Part shown: piece by piece, positions 46,991 through 56,322 of the stretch
How the letters are laid out: the number at the start of each line of letters is the position of its first letter
Numbering within the stretch: position 1 is the stretch's first letter
Source of the DNA: Chlamydia suis
GTDB lineage: Bacteria; Chlamydiota; Chlamydiia; Chlamydiales; Chlamydiaceae
Length of the DNA stretch: 64,000 nt
Direction: 5' to 3'
Assembly (NCBI RefSeq): GCF_900169085.1
Contig: NZ_LT821323.1
Location: 806,001 to 870,000, forward strand
Made by a program: the position numbers and the translations under genes
The notes under the pieces: generated by a model
What the model saw: only the letters and a program-made list of their open reading frames with translations
Databases searched by the model: none
Told to the model about the DNA's origin: nothing

Positions 46991-48786
46991 CAGGCGATTG
47001 GATGTCTAAGATAACCCATTTAGGGTTAAAATCCTGGATAGAAGAGGTGATTGCCTTAGTGACTCCTGATGCTGTTTGTTTATGCGACGGCTCAGAAAGC
47101 GAATATCAACAACTGTGTCAGCAAATGCAGGAGTCCGGGGTCATGATCCCTCTAAATCCTGAGTTACATCCAAATTGTTTTCTTGTTCGCTCTTCTCCCA
47201 AAGATGTGGCTCGCGTTGAGCAATTCACCTTTATTTGTACTAAGACTCAGGAAGAAGCAGGACCTACAAATAATTGGCGAGATCCGCAAGAGATGCGGGC
47301 AGAGCTGCATGAATTATTTCAGGGGTGTATGCGAGGGCGCACTCTTTATATCGTTCCATTTTGTATGGGGCCTTTGCATTCTCCTTTTTCTTTAATTGGA
47401 GTAGAGATAACCGATTCTCCTTATGTTGTTTGTTCCATGAAAATCATGACTCGGATGGGATCTGCTGTTTTGGAGATGCTCGGGTCATCCGGAACGTTTT
47501 ATAAGTGTCTGCATAGCGTTGGAAAACCTTTGTCTCCGGGGGAAAAAGATGAGGCGTGGCCTTGCAATCCGGAGCACATGCGCATCGTCCATTTTCAAGA
47601 TGATAATAGTGTCATGTCTTTTGGTAGTGGATATGGAGGCAATGCTTTGCTTGGCAAAAAATGTGTGGCTTTGCGTCTAGCTTCTTATTTAGGGCACAAG
47701 CAAGGTTGGTTAGCCGAGCATATGCTAATTATTGGTGTGACTAATCCTGAAGGACGAAAGAAATATTTTGCAGCAGCTTTCCCTAGTGCCTGTGGGAAAA
47801 CCAATCTTGCTATGCTGATGCCCAAACTGCCAGGGTGGAAGGTAGAGTGTATTGGAGATGATATTGCATGGATCCGTCCAGGGGATGATGGAAGATTGTA
47901 TGCAGTAAACCCTGAGTTTGGGTTTTTCGGCGTGGCTTTGGGAACTTCTGAGACTACTAATCCCAATGCATTGGCAACATGCAGAGCAGATTCATTATTT
48001 ACGAATGTTGCTTTGACCGCAGATGGAGATGTGTGGTGGGAAGGTAAAACAACAACGCCTCCGCCAGGGATTATTGATTGGAAAGGAAGAGAGTGGATTC
48101 CTGGAGGTGATCCAGCAGCGCATCCTAACGCGCGTTTTACAGCGCCGCTGGATCACTGTCCTTCTTTAGATCCTCAATGGAATAATCCTCAGGGGGTCCC
48201 TTTAGAGGCAATCATTTTTGGAGGAAGACGTACAGAAACGATTCCCTTGGTTTATGAAGCGTTAAGCTGGGAGCATGGAGTCATGATGGGAGCTGGGATG
48301 TCTTCCACAACAACTGCTGCAATTGTCGGAGAATTAGGGAAATTACGCCATGACCCTTTTGCCATGCTCCCCTTCTGTGGGTATAACATGGCAGCCTACT
48401 TTAAGCACTGGTTGTCTTTCGCAAACAAAGGGTTGCGGTTGCCTAAAATTTTTGGAGTGAACTGGTTCCGCAAAGATGCGGACGGCCGTTTTATTTGGCC
48501 AGGGTTTTCTGAAAATCTTCGGGTATTGGAGTGGATCTTCCGTCGTACGGATGGAGAGGACTCTATCGCGCAGCGTACGCCTGTAGGCTATCTTCCTACG
48601 GAATCAGGGCTCAATACGACTGGGCTCAATTTATCTCAGGAAGCTTTGCGCGCTTTGCTTACGGTGGATACGTTAGGCTGGCGAGCGGAGGTTAATAACA
48701 TTCGGGAGTATTGTACTATTTTTGGGGCGGACATGCCGCAGCAAATTATTAACGAATTATCCAGGATAGAAAGCGAATTGAAATAA
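46987..48786 (+). CDS. pckA: GTP-dependent phosphoenolpyruvate carboxykinase
   Basis: A 599-residue PEPCK converting oxaloacetate to PEP with GTP. The P-loop region FPSACGKTNLAMLMP (about 283-297) with the reactive Cys is the GTP-class hallmark, along with GDDIAWI near 310, FGVNWFRKDADGRF near 487-500 and YLPTESGLN near 536. It has the normal length for the GTP class (about 600). I chose the ATG at 46987 that overlaps the mreB stop; upstream codons lie inside mreB. The enzyme links the TCA branch to glycolysis and gluconeogenesis. Confidence 0.96.
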   Translation: MTGDWMSKITHLGLKSWIEEVIALVTPDAVCLCDGSESEYQQLCQQMQESGVMIPLNPELHPNCFLVRSSPKDVARVEQFTFICTKTQEEAGPTNNWRDPQEMRAELHELFQGCMRGRTLYIVPFCMGPLHSPFSLIGVEITDSPYVVCSMKIMTRMGSAVLEMLGSSGTFYKCLHSVGKPLSPGEKDEAWPCNPEHMRIVHFQDDNSVMSFGSGYGGNALLGKKCVALRLASYLGHKQGWLAEHMLIIGVTNPEGRKKYFAAAFPSACGKTNLAMLMPKLPGWKVECIGDDIAWIRPGDDGRLYAVNPEFGFFGVALGTSETTNPNALATCRADSLFTNVALTADGDVWWEGKTTTPPPGIIDWKGREWIPGGDPAAHPNARFTAPLDHCPSLDPQWNNPQGVPLEAIIFGGRRTETIPLVYEALSWEHGVMMGAGMSSTTTAAIVGELGKLRHDPFAMLPFCGYNMAAYFKHWLSFANKGLRLPKIFGVNWFRKDADGRFIWPGFSENLRVLEWIFRRTDGEDSIAQRTPVGYLPTESGLNTTGLNLSQEALRALLTVDTLGWRAEVNNIREYCTIFGADMPQQIINELSRIESELK

Positions 48787-48897
48787 TTAAAAAAGAAGCG
48801 AGTTTGTTTCTTTGGGTTTAAAAACTGTTGTTTTTTGTTTTTAAAAAACGAATTTTGTTTTTAAAATTAGAAAAACAATAGTTTTCTGGATAACCTC

Positions 48898-51204
48898 GTG
48901 TCATTACAACCCACGTCCATTTCTTTTTCTAAAAACATAACAGCGGCTTTAGTTGGAGAGCAGATTGATGCGGCTGCGGTGTATATGCCGCAGGCTGTTT
49001 TTTTCTTTCATCAGTTGGATGAAAAAAGTAAAGGACTAAAGCGGGCTTTAGGATTGCTAGAAGAGCTTGATCTAGAAAAATTTACTCCATGTTTGGAGAG
49101 CGCTCCCGCTATTGTCGCTGCGGAGAAATCAGGAAAAATTTCCGCAGATGGGATAGAAATGGCAGGATCTCTTACCGCGGAGCAAATTTTAGCAAATCCT
49201 GATCAGGCTGCAGCACAGGTTTTTGGGGAGGGGCTTGCAGATAGTTTTGATGACTGGCTAACGCTATCCGAAAATGGCGGGATACAAGATCCTCTTCCCA
49301 TAGAACAAGAAATCGTTACTAAGTATCAAACAGAACTCAACACGCTACGTAATAAACTTAAACAGACTGCGTTAACGGATGAGGAATATGCAAGGCTTTA
49401 CGCGATGCCTCAAACCTTTGTGAAAGAGATAGAAGGCCTAAAGAATGATAACAATATTAGACTGGTTCCCAAAAGTAAGGTAACAAACTTCTGGCAGAAC
49501 GTGATGCTTACCTATAACTCGGTAACATCGTTATCGGAACCCGTTTCCGATGCAATGAATACTGCTATGGCGGATTATTCTCTTTATATTGAGCGTGCTA
49601 CGAAAGCAGCAAGTTTAATTCGAGAGATTACGAATACGATTAAAGATATCTTTAACCCTGTCTGGGATTTGCGTAACCAAAACAACTCGGTATTTAATCT
49701 AAAGGGAGCGGATTACAATGCTTTAAAAGGGAGTATGATCCAGAGCTTATTGAGCTTTGCGGGTCTTTTCCGCCAGTTAATGAGTCGTACATCCACTGAG
49801 GATGAAATTGGTGAGCTGTATCCTAAAAATATACAAAATCAAGATGTTATTCATACGGCTATCGATGCATATGTGAATTCTCTTGCGAATTTGAAAGCCA
49901 ATGATAAGGTAAACTTAAATGGTTTATTGAGCCTTGTTTATGCATATTTCTCTGGGACCAAGGGGTTCGCCCAGAAAGATGTGTTTGATCGGGTATTGGT
50001 CACGCTTACTGATTATAGCACGTTCTTAGAAAAGGAAATACAATATTGGACTCCAAGAGAAACGAATAGTTTTAAGGTTTCGGATCAAGCATTAAAGACG
50101 TTTAAAGAGAAGCCTTCGGGGGATTATAATGGAATTTATCTTTTTGATGCTAAAGGGTTAGAAACCAATCTGTTTAATCCTACCTACTTCTTTGACGTTG
50201 TCAGTCTCATGACTAAAAATCCTTCTCAAGCGATGTCTAGAGAAGAGTATAATACAGTCATTACAGCTTCTGAATCCAGTATTAGGCAAATCAATGAGGC
50301 GATCGCCGTCTGGGAAGCGGCAATTGCGGAGTGTAATACAAAAAAAGCTCAGTTAGATCCGGCAGGCCTAAAATATTTTAACGCTATGGGTTTAGCAAAG
50401 CAGACTTTTATAGAAAGCTCCCCTATACAAATGGTGTATGCATCCCTGATGTTGGATAAGTATTTGCCAAATCAGCAGTATACACTGGAAACATTAGGGA
50501 GTCAGATGACCTTCTCTAATAAGGCGGCTCGCTACCTAAATGAAATTATTCAGCATGCGGTGAGTTTTCAAACCGCAGATGTTTATTATTCTTTAGGGAT
50601 GTATCTCAGACAAATGAATCAGCAGGTTTTTCCTGAGGCAATCTCTCGAGCCTATGATACTGTGAAACAGGAAATCGAGCGAAGCCGGGCGGATTTATTT
50701 CACTGTCAAAAGGCTTTAGAGGAAATCAATAAACTCGCGACCTCTGTAAAAGCGGATACGGAATTAACCTCTTCACAACGGGCAGAGTTGTTGGAAACGT
50801 TGGCGAGTTATGCATTTGAGTTCAAGAACCTCCATCATAACCTTTCTAATATCTATGTCATGATTTCTAAGGTGCAAATTTCTGGAGTAAAGAAACCAGA
50901 TGAAGTGGATGAAGCTTTTACTGCAAAGATTGGAACCAAGGAGTTTGATACCTGGATTCAACAGCTGACAACTTTTGAGAGTGCGGTTATTGAAGGGGGG
51001 CGTAATGGCGTCATGCCAGGAGGAGAGCAGCAGGTGCTGCAAAGTTTAGAAAGCAAGCAGCAGGATTACACTTCTTTCAACCAAAATCAGCAATTAGCAT
51101 TACAAATGGAATCTGCGGCTATTCAGCAAGAGTGGACAATGGTCGCTGCAGCACTAGCTTTGATGAACCAAATCTTCGCAAAGTTGATCCGTAGATTTAA
51201 ATAA
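48898..51204 (+). CDS. Hypothetical chlamydial protein, CT711 type
   Basis: A 768-residue, largely helical protein starting at a GTG. I do not recognise a catalytic domain. It has no signal peptide, and the N terminus (MSLQPTSISFSKN) is Ser/Thr-rich, as in type III substrates. The C-terminal 270 residues contain a module (PIQMVYASLMLDKYLPNQQY near 504-523; LALQMESAAIQQEWTMVAAALALMNQIF near the end) that recurs in the next protein. The intergenic gap upstream is AT-rich. Effector status is only a guess. CT711 by recall. Confidence 0.8.
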   Translation: MSLQPTSISFSKNITAALVGEQIDAAAVYMPQAVFFFHQLDEKSKGLKRALGLLEELDLEKFTPCLESAPAIVAAEKSGKISADGIEMAGSLTAEQILANPDQAAAQVFGEGLADSFDDWLTLSENGGIQDPLPIEQEIVTKYQTELNTLRNKLKQTALTDEEYARLYAMPQTFVKEIEGLKNDNNIRLVPKSKVTNFWQNVMLTYNSVTSLSEPVSDAMNTAMADYSLYIERATKAASLIREITNTIKDIFNPVWDLRNQNNSVFNLKGADYNALKGSMIQSLLSFAGLFRQLMSRTSTEDEIGELYPKNIQNQDVIHTAIDAYVNSLANLKANDKVNLNGLLSLVYAYFSGTKGFAQKDVFDRVLVTLTDYSTFLEKEIQYWTPRETNSFKVSDQALKTFKEKPSGDYNGIYLFDAKGLETNLFNPTYFFDVVSLMTKNPSQAMSREEYNTVITASESSIRQINEAIAVWEAAIAECNTKKAQLDPAGLKYFNAMGLAKQTFIESSPIQMVYASLMLDKYLPNQQYTLETLGSQMTFSNKAARYLNEIIQHAVSFQTADVYYSLGMYLRQMNQQVFPEAISRAYDTVKQEIERSRADLFHCQKALEEINKLATSVKADTELTSSQRAELLETLASYAFEFKNLHHNLSNIYVMISKVQISGVKKPDEVDEAFTAKIGTKEFDTWIQQLTTFESAVIEGGRNGVMPGGEQQVLQSLESKQQDYTSFNQNQQLALQMESAAIQQEWTMVAAALALMNQIFAKLIRRFK

Positions 51205-51230
51205 AATCGTTTTAGGGGGCAAAAACGATT

Positions 51231-52403
51231 ATGAGAAACCAACCGATTCAAGAAGGACAAAAATTTTTTGTTCCAACCATAGAAACTGCGGCTCCTCGGG
51301 AGCGTCGGGTATCTCCTGCAGAAGTTGCAGCGGATTATACCCAGATGCATGAGGCCGCAACGTATCTTCAAGTATTTCAAGATTTATTGAAAGAAGCCCA
51401 TCAGTTTGGATTGAATGAAGAGTTTTTAGAGGGTTTGCGTCAAGATTTCTTAAAAACAGGTTCCGAGATGTCTTTGATGCAAGCTATATGGACGGAAGAA
51501 AGCCAGAGAGAAGCTCGCAGAAAAGAGCGCAAAGAGCTTAAGCAGCAGCTAGAGGCTAAGGTATTCAGCCCGCAGGCGTTGACAACAGCTGAAGAGTTGC
51601 ATCCTGTAGATGGAAGCGTGATTAATAAAATGCCGTTTCAATCGGCTTTTGCATATATTCTTCTCGATAAATACATTCCTGCTCAGGAAGAAGCCTTGTA
51701 CGCATTAGCTAGAGAACTGAATTTTTCTGGGTATGCACAGACCTTATTTAGTCCTGTTTTAGAATTGGTAAAAAGCTTTAATAACGCACCCATTGTGTAT
51801 AATCTAGGCTCTTATATTGGGCAAACAGAGGGGACTGCCAATTTTAAATACGGATACCAGATGGTCTTAGACCGTTATGAAACGGAGAAGAGCCACTTAA
51901 GAAAAGATATCAACAATGCCGAGAACGCCAAGCAACAACTTACACAAATTATTAAGAACGTAGATGCAAATAATTCTTTAACGCCAACGCAAAAAAGTAA
52001 GTTAAAAGATATGGCAAATGGGTACATTCGGACATTGGATGTCTGTATTACTCAGATGCAAGAGTTATCCACAGGATTAAGGGGATTGGCTTTTATTCCC
52101 GGGAGGGATGAGTATAGCCCTGCTTATGAGATTATGGGCTCTTCTTTTTCTATAGTTACGTTACAGAATTTAGAAGGGAAGGTTGTGGATGGAGAGATTA
52201 ATGTTTCTTCAGGAGAAACGAAGGGGGGCTTGTTAAATTTCTTTACATATTTTCTCGCCGACGTCCAAAACTTTGGAGATTTAGCTCAAACGAATCAGTT
52301 AATGCTAGAGTTGCAAATGCGCGCTATGCATCAACAATGGAGCTTAGTTACAGCTTCTCTGAAGTTGTTGCATAACGTTTATCGAACGTTAGCTTCTAGT
52401 TAA
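51231..52403 (+). CDS. Hypothetical chlamydial protein, CT712 type, paralogue of the preceding gene
   Basis: A 390-residue protein 26 bases after the CT711-type gene. Its C-terminal two thirds match the end of that protein: PFQSAFAYILLDKYIPAQEE near 133-152, NAPIVYNLGSYIGQTEG near 184, LTPTQKSKLKDMA near 256 (compare LTSSQRAELLETLA), and the closing LMLELQMRAMHQQWSLVTASLKLLHNVY (compare the partner's LALQMESAAIQQEWTMV). The N terminus is charged and coiled-coil-like. No known domain. The ATG at 51231 follows GGGGGC. It is convergent with porB, 17 bases away, with no terminator between. Confidence 0.8.
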   Translation: MRNQPIQEGQKFFVPTIETAAPRERRVSPAEVAADYTQMHEAATYLQVFQDLLKEAHQFGLNEEFLEGLRQDFLKTGSEMSLMQAIWTEESQREARRKERKELKQQLEAKVFSPQALTTAEELHPVDGSVINKMPFQSAFAYILLDKYIPAQEEALYALARELNFSGYAQTLFSPVLELVKSFNNAPIVYNLGSYIGQTEGTANFKYGYQMVLDRYETEKSHLRKDINNAENAKQQLTQIIKNVDANNSLTPTQKSKLKDMANGYIRTLDVCITQMQELSTGLRGLAFIPGRDEYSPAYEIMGSSFSIVTLQNLEGKVVDGEINVSSGETKGGLLNFFTYFLADVQNFGDLAQTNQLMLELQMRAMHQQWSLVTASLKLLHNVYRTLASS

Positions 52404-52420
52404 AGAAATATAGTTCGGGG

Positions 52421-53443
52421 TTAGAATTGGAATCCTCCGGAGATGTTGATAGCGCGCTGGCTTCCCCATCTTCCTTCTACATTATAGAAGAAATTATCGG
52501 CGATATAGTTCGTAGCCCCGATGCAGATATTTCCGCGATGAGAGCTCGTAATTTTACGAACTTTGAATTTAAGGTTCGTGAACCTATCCTCGAGCTTTTT
52601 GAAACTATTGTCTGGCGCTTCACGAGAAACGTTCCCTACAGAGAATGCGATGTAGGGGAGGACGTAATCGTTTACGTAAGTGGTGAGCCCCACGCAAACG
52701 CTCCATTCTTTGAGGCTAAGCTTCCCTTCCGAGTCTGCGATAAACACTTCGGGATTTGCTTGGCTGTTCGCAATGATGTAGTCAATAGGACATGAGGCGT
52801 GGCGATAATCAGCTCCTACTCCAACAAAGGAAACCCCATCCTTCCAGAGTACTTTCTTAAGACTTACGTCCCAGACAAAACCATAATTAGACTGTACCTC
52901 AATAAGCCCATCCGTAACTTCTGACTCAGAATTGAGTGGATCAGAAGTAAAATCGCGATAGGCGTTCATGGGAAGCCGATAATATTGTTTGAGCCCGCCA
53001 ATTTTTACTTCGCAGCTCATATCAAAAAGAGGGATTGCGCTGAATGTACGATCGGGAATAGAAAATGCCGCAGCCACACAGTTAGAGCTAAGAGAGCAGT
53101 CAACAAGATCGAAATCTCGATTTCTAGTGGTTGAAGTGATGGTTGGAGAGGGCCCTATTCCGGCTGTGTTTACCGAGGTAACCACAGGAACGTCTTTTAC
53201 CCGAGCCTCTTCAGAGAAGATATAGTCCCCACAGAAGCAAAGTTTTAAGTTCCCTGAGAGGGCGGACAATACATCGTAGGAATTGCATAAATCGAAAGTG
53301 CAGGCACTTTTCTGTTCAATATTGATCCCCGGGATGACTGGAAACGCAGGGTTTCCTGCTGGCATAGCGTCTAATGAGGTGGATGCGATCCCTAAAAAAG
53401 ATAGTAAAGTCAAACGGAGATGGTTCACTAGCTTGCTACTCAT
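52421..53443 (-). CDS. porB: Outer membrane porin PorB (MOMP-like)
   Basis: A 340-residue second porin, related to MOMP; in C. trachomatis PorB passes dicarboxylates such as 2-oxoglutarate. A signal peptide of about 26 residues ends at LDA before MPAGNPAFPVIPG, a motif shared with MOMP. Many cysteines (FDLCNSYD, LCFCGDY, CSLSSNC, CEVKIG, RHASCPID) suit the disulfide-linked chlamydial envelope. It ends in Phe (ISGGFQF), the barrel C-terminal signal. ATG at 53443, single gene. Confidence 0.93.
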   Translation of the reverse strand: MSSKLVNHLRLTLLSFLGIASTSLDAMPAGNPAFPVIPGINIEQKSACTFDLCNSYDVLSALSGNLKLCFCGDYIFSEEARVKDVPVVTSVNTAGIGPSPTITSTTRNRDFDLVDCSLSSNCVAAAFSIPDRTFSAIPLFDMSCEVKIGGLKQYYRLPMNAYRDFTSDPLNSESEVTDGLIEVQSNYGFVWDVSLKKVLWKDGVSFVGVGADYRHASCPIDYIIANSQANPEVFIADSEGKLSLKEWSVCVGLTTYVNDYVLPYIAFSVGNVSREAPDNSFKKLEDRFTNLKFKVRKITSSHRGNICIGATNYIADNFFYNVEGRWGSQRAINISGGFQF

Positions 53444-53576
53444 TTAGTCAAGGGCCTTTCTTTGTAGTCTGGGACTGAACCCGTATCTTTAGCAAATGCT
53501 AAAAAATTGTACAAAGGAAAAACATTGTCTCATGAATAGCGCCAAAGCTCTTCGAGATCTTTTTTCTAAGAAGTCC

Positions 53577-54581
53577 CTATAAATATTCTTCTTTTGTATT
53601 TCTCTGAAGAAGCTGAGCAATGCCTTCTTGAATGTCTAGGTTTTCGTAAAGCACACGATAGACGCTGCTAGTGATGGGCATGTCTATTCTGTGGTGCTTC
53701 GCAATTTGATGAGCAGAGAGAGCGGTATATACCCCTTCCACTACCATTCCAATTTTTGTTTTTGCTTCTTCTAGGGATAAGCCTTCGGCAAGCAACTTTC
53801 CAAATAGGGTATTTCTGCTGAAGGAAGAGAAGCAAGTGGTACAGAGGTCCCCTAGACCAGCAAGCCCGTTCAGGGTCTCTGGACGACACCCCATAATTGT
53901 TGCGAATTTTCGGATTTCATGAAGGCCTCGGGTGACGAGTCCGGATTTTGCATTATCTCCGAAGCGGAACCCATCAGAAATTCCACAAGCAATAGCAATG
54001 ACATTTTTTAATGCTCCGCCTAAAGCAACCCCTTTGAGGTCACTGTTAGGATATACGCGAAATGTAGGAGTGAGGAAAGCTTGATGGATTTGTTTTAAGG
54101 TGGAAGGATCATATGCACTGATCACAACGGAGCACGGGCAACCGCGAAGAACTTCACTGGCGATAGATGGGCCACTGAGATACCCTAGATATTGCGCGGA
54201 AGCTCTTCCAAAAATTTCTAATGCGATCTCGCTTAAAAGTAACCCCGTATTTTGCTCGATCCCTTTCGATGTGATGACCAAAGGAACCTGAAGATCCGTT
54301 ATAGACTTTAACTGAGAGAGAACGGGGCGTATTCCTGCGGAGGTGACTCCTTCCACAATCATGGTCGCTCCATCTAAAGCTTCTTCCATATTAGAGGTGA
54401 AAGAAAGCGTTGATGGGATCGTAACGTGAGGAGCCGCAGGGTGCCGGCGTTGAACAGATAGTTGTTCAATTAAAGAAGGATTTCTTGCCCATCCCACTAC
54501 GCGATGGCCATTGTTAGCAAGAAGATTGGCTAAGGAAAATCCCCACATGCCCATTCCAAGGTAGGCGATAGTCTCTTTCAT
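53577..54581 (-). CDS. gpsA: Glycerol-3-phosphate dehydrogenase [NAD(P)+]
   Basis: A 334-residue enzyme that makes glycerol-3-phosphate for phospholipids from dihydroxyacetone phosphate. The nucleotide loop is YLGMGMWGFSLANLLANNGH (7-26). The catalytic lysine region LKGVALGGALKNVIAIACGI lies near 183-202. GLAGLGDLCTTCFS near 243-256 and NTLFGKLLAEG near 259 are family signatures. ATGA overlap with the upstream pyrophosphorylase gene. Also called gpdA in Chlamydia annotations. Confidence 0.96.
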   Translation of the reverse strand: MKETIAYLGMGMWGFSLANLLANNGHRVVGWARNPSLIEQLSVQRRHPAAPHVTIPSTLSFTSNMEEALDGATMIVEGVTSAGIRPVLSQLKSITDLQVPLVITSKGIEQNTGLLLSEIALEIFGRASAQYLGYLSGPSIASEVLRGCPCSVVISAYDPSTLKQIHQAFLTPTFRVYPNSDLKGVALGGALKNVIAIACGISDGFRFGDNAKSGLVTRGLHEIRKFATIMGCRPETLNGLAGLGDLCTTCFSSFSRNTLFGKLLAEGLSLEEAKTKIGMVVEGVYTALSAHQIAKHHRIDMPITSSVYRVLYENLDIQEGIAQLLQRNTKEEYL

Positions 54582-55945
54582 GAAGCCTCAATAATTGGTT
54601 CCTGGAAAAAAATTTTATTTTCCCACTCTAAGGAAGTATGTGAGGATGGGTAATAAAAGTCCGCTTCTAATTCAAATATCGTATTTGGAGAGAGTTTTTT
54701 TTCCGTAACAGCGGTGAATAAGGCATGTTCTCTTTTGCGCATAGCTTCACGAACCGTTGCAGGACTATGGTTCCCCTCATGATTTTTAAGAGGAGCAAAG
54801 CATTCGTGACGAGGATAGACGATGGCCTGACTTCGTCTGCTGTAGCGGAATAAATCAAAAATAAACTCTTCAAACTTCCAGGCATTTTTTTCGGTTGGAG
54901 AGGAGAGCAATTGTTTAGCTTGTTTATTTGCTTTGTGGATAGGCAGCGTTTCTTTTGCTGTCAGGGCTAGAAAGTCCATAGATAAACAGTATAAACCAAT
55001 GTTTGCGAGCGAATAAGCGAGCTCTCCTGAAGAAGTTGTAGCAAAACGTTCGTTATCCGGGAGAGCAGAATATTCAATGACTGAGATATTGTGTTCTGCG
55101 GATTCTACGAGGACTCCAACGTCTTCCTGTGCATTTTGGCGTAAAGTCGTTTTGATGGTGACATCATTGTGTTCTGCAGCATGAAATCCACATAATTCTC
55201 TATCAAACGGTAAGGCTAAAGGATTATCAATGGGGATCACGCTGACCATTTCAACTCCAGCTTGATCCCATTTATCCCAAATCCCAGAAGATTGTAACAG
55301 GGAGGCGACACAACCGTTTCCGGTAGGTCCGAGCGCTAGATGATCTGCCGATTCTAGGAAAAGATCTCCTGATAGAGAAAGAAGGGGCCAGAGCGGCTGA
55401 CAAAAAAAATCCACTTGCTGGGGATCCAAGTTAAAATAGTGATTAGCAGTAAAGTAGGAAAGGGTTTGTTGATGATTCAGAGGAGACGTCATGAAGGCTA
55501 CAGGTAAAGGACGTCCCGCAAGTTTACTGGCAGCAGCAACTTTTTCAGCAACAAGTTGGTACAGAGGTTTTTTCTTTACAGAGGAGACTGGATACAATCC
55601 CTTTGGTCCATCGAATTTCAATCGAGAGCCTTGCCCCCCAGCTAATACAACACATCCTACCTTCCCTTTTTGAAAAAGCTGGAACCCCAGTTGAGCATAC
55701 GCAGGGGTCTCTCCAGCATAATGTGTAGGGGATAGGGGAGAGTAAGTATAATGAGGGGAAGGGGGGGTGTTTAGCAAAGCCTGTTGCTGAAGGAAGAAGG
55801 GAATGTTTATCTGCGAGATTTGAGTCCCTAAGCACAATCTTTCTGGAGGAGAGAGAGAGGGCCAATAGTCTAACAGATGTTCTTGTCGAATCGGAAGAAG
55901 CTTATCCAATAAAAATGATAAGTCTGCATAGGGAGAATCGGTCAT
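54578..55945 (-). CDS. UDP-sugar pyrophosphorylase (UDPGP/UAP family)
   Basis: A 455-residue nucleotidyltransferase. The UTP-binding signature is VVLAGGQGSRLKFDGPKG, near 99-116, and further landmarks are AFMTSPLNHQQTLSYF, DFFCQPLWPLL, PTGNGCVASLL and SVIPIDNPLALP. The pattern is that of the eukaryotic-type UDPGP family, which contains both UDP-glucose and UDP-N-acetylglucosamine pyrophosphorylases; C. trachomatis annotations use the former, and I cannot decide. It overlaps gpsA by 4 bases. Confidence 0.85.
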   Translation of the reverse strand: MTDSPYADLSFLLDKLLPIRQEHLLDYWPSLSPPERLCLGTQISQINIPFFLQQQALLNTPPSPHYTYSPLSPTHYAGETPAYAQLGFQLFQKGKVGCVVLAGGQGSRLKFDGPKGLYPVSSVKKKPLYQLVAEKVAAASKLAGRPLPVAFMTSPLNHQQTLSYFTANHYFNLDPQQVDFFCQPLWPLLSLSGDLFLESADHLALGPTGNGCVASLLQSSGIWDKWDQAGVEMVSVIPIDNPLALPFDRELCGFHAAEHNDVTIKTTLRQNAQEDVGVLVESAEHNISVIEYSALPDNERFATTSSGELAYSLANIGLYCLSMDFLALTAKETLPIHKANKQAKQLLSSPTEKNAWKFEEFIFDLFRYSRRSQAIVYPRHECFAPLKNHEGNHSPATVREAMRKREHALFTAVTEKKLSPNTIFELEADFYYPSSHTSLEWENKIFFQEPIIEAS

Positions 55946-55956
55946 TATAGGCGGCC

Positions 55957-56322
55957 TTAGTTATTCGCGCTCTTTAAAGGATATTTGTTGATGCGGATCT
56001 TTTCGATAATTTTTATCCGGTCTATGTGTTTTTGTATGTCGATACAAGAATTGTGCAGTTGAGTATTTAGTGCCATACGCTGTTTATATAGAGAAGTTTG
56101 TTCTCTTTGTAAATGTTCTAAATATTTATCGTACGCACATGTATACGAACGGGACAGAAAACGTTTGTGTCTAGCTTCGGAAAATTGCGCAATTTGCTCT
56201 TGGAGGTATTGGATTTGAGTTTCGATGTGTAGGAGCTCTTTTTTTAACGTTTCGAGCAAATCACGCTTTTTGAAAAGCTTGATTTTGAGGAGCGTAGATA
56301 GGTCCTGGAGTTTTTTATTCAT
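55957..56322 (-). CDS. Small coiled-coil protein, FliJ/SctO-like (CT716 type)
   Basis: A 121-residue, very basic protein predicted to be two long helices: LSTLLKIKLFKKRDLLETLK near 8-27 and EHLQREQTSLYKQRMALNTQ near 68-87. FliJ and SctO/YscO are small coiled-coil stalks encoded directly downstream of the FliI/SctN ATPase, and this gene sits in that place, overlapping fliI by 8 bases. I therefore infer a FliJ-like stalk for the FliI hexamer. Sequence similarity alone is weak, as always in this family. Confidence 0.65.
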   Translation of the reverse strand: MNKKLQDLSTLLKIKLFKKRDLLETLKKELLHIETQIQYLQEQIAQFSEARHKRFLSRSYTCAYDKYLEHLQREQTSLYKQRMALNTQLHNSCIDIQKHIDRIKIIEKIRINKYPLKSANN

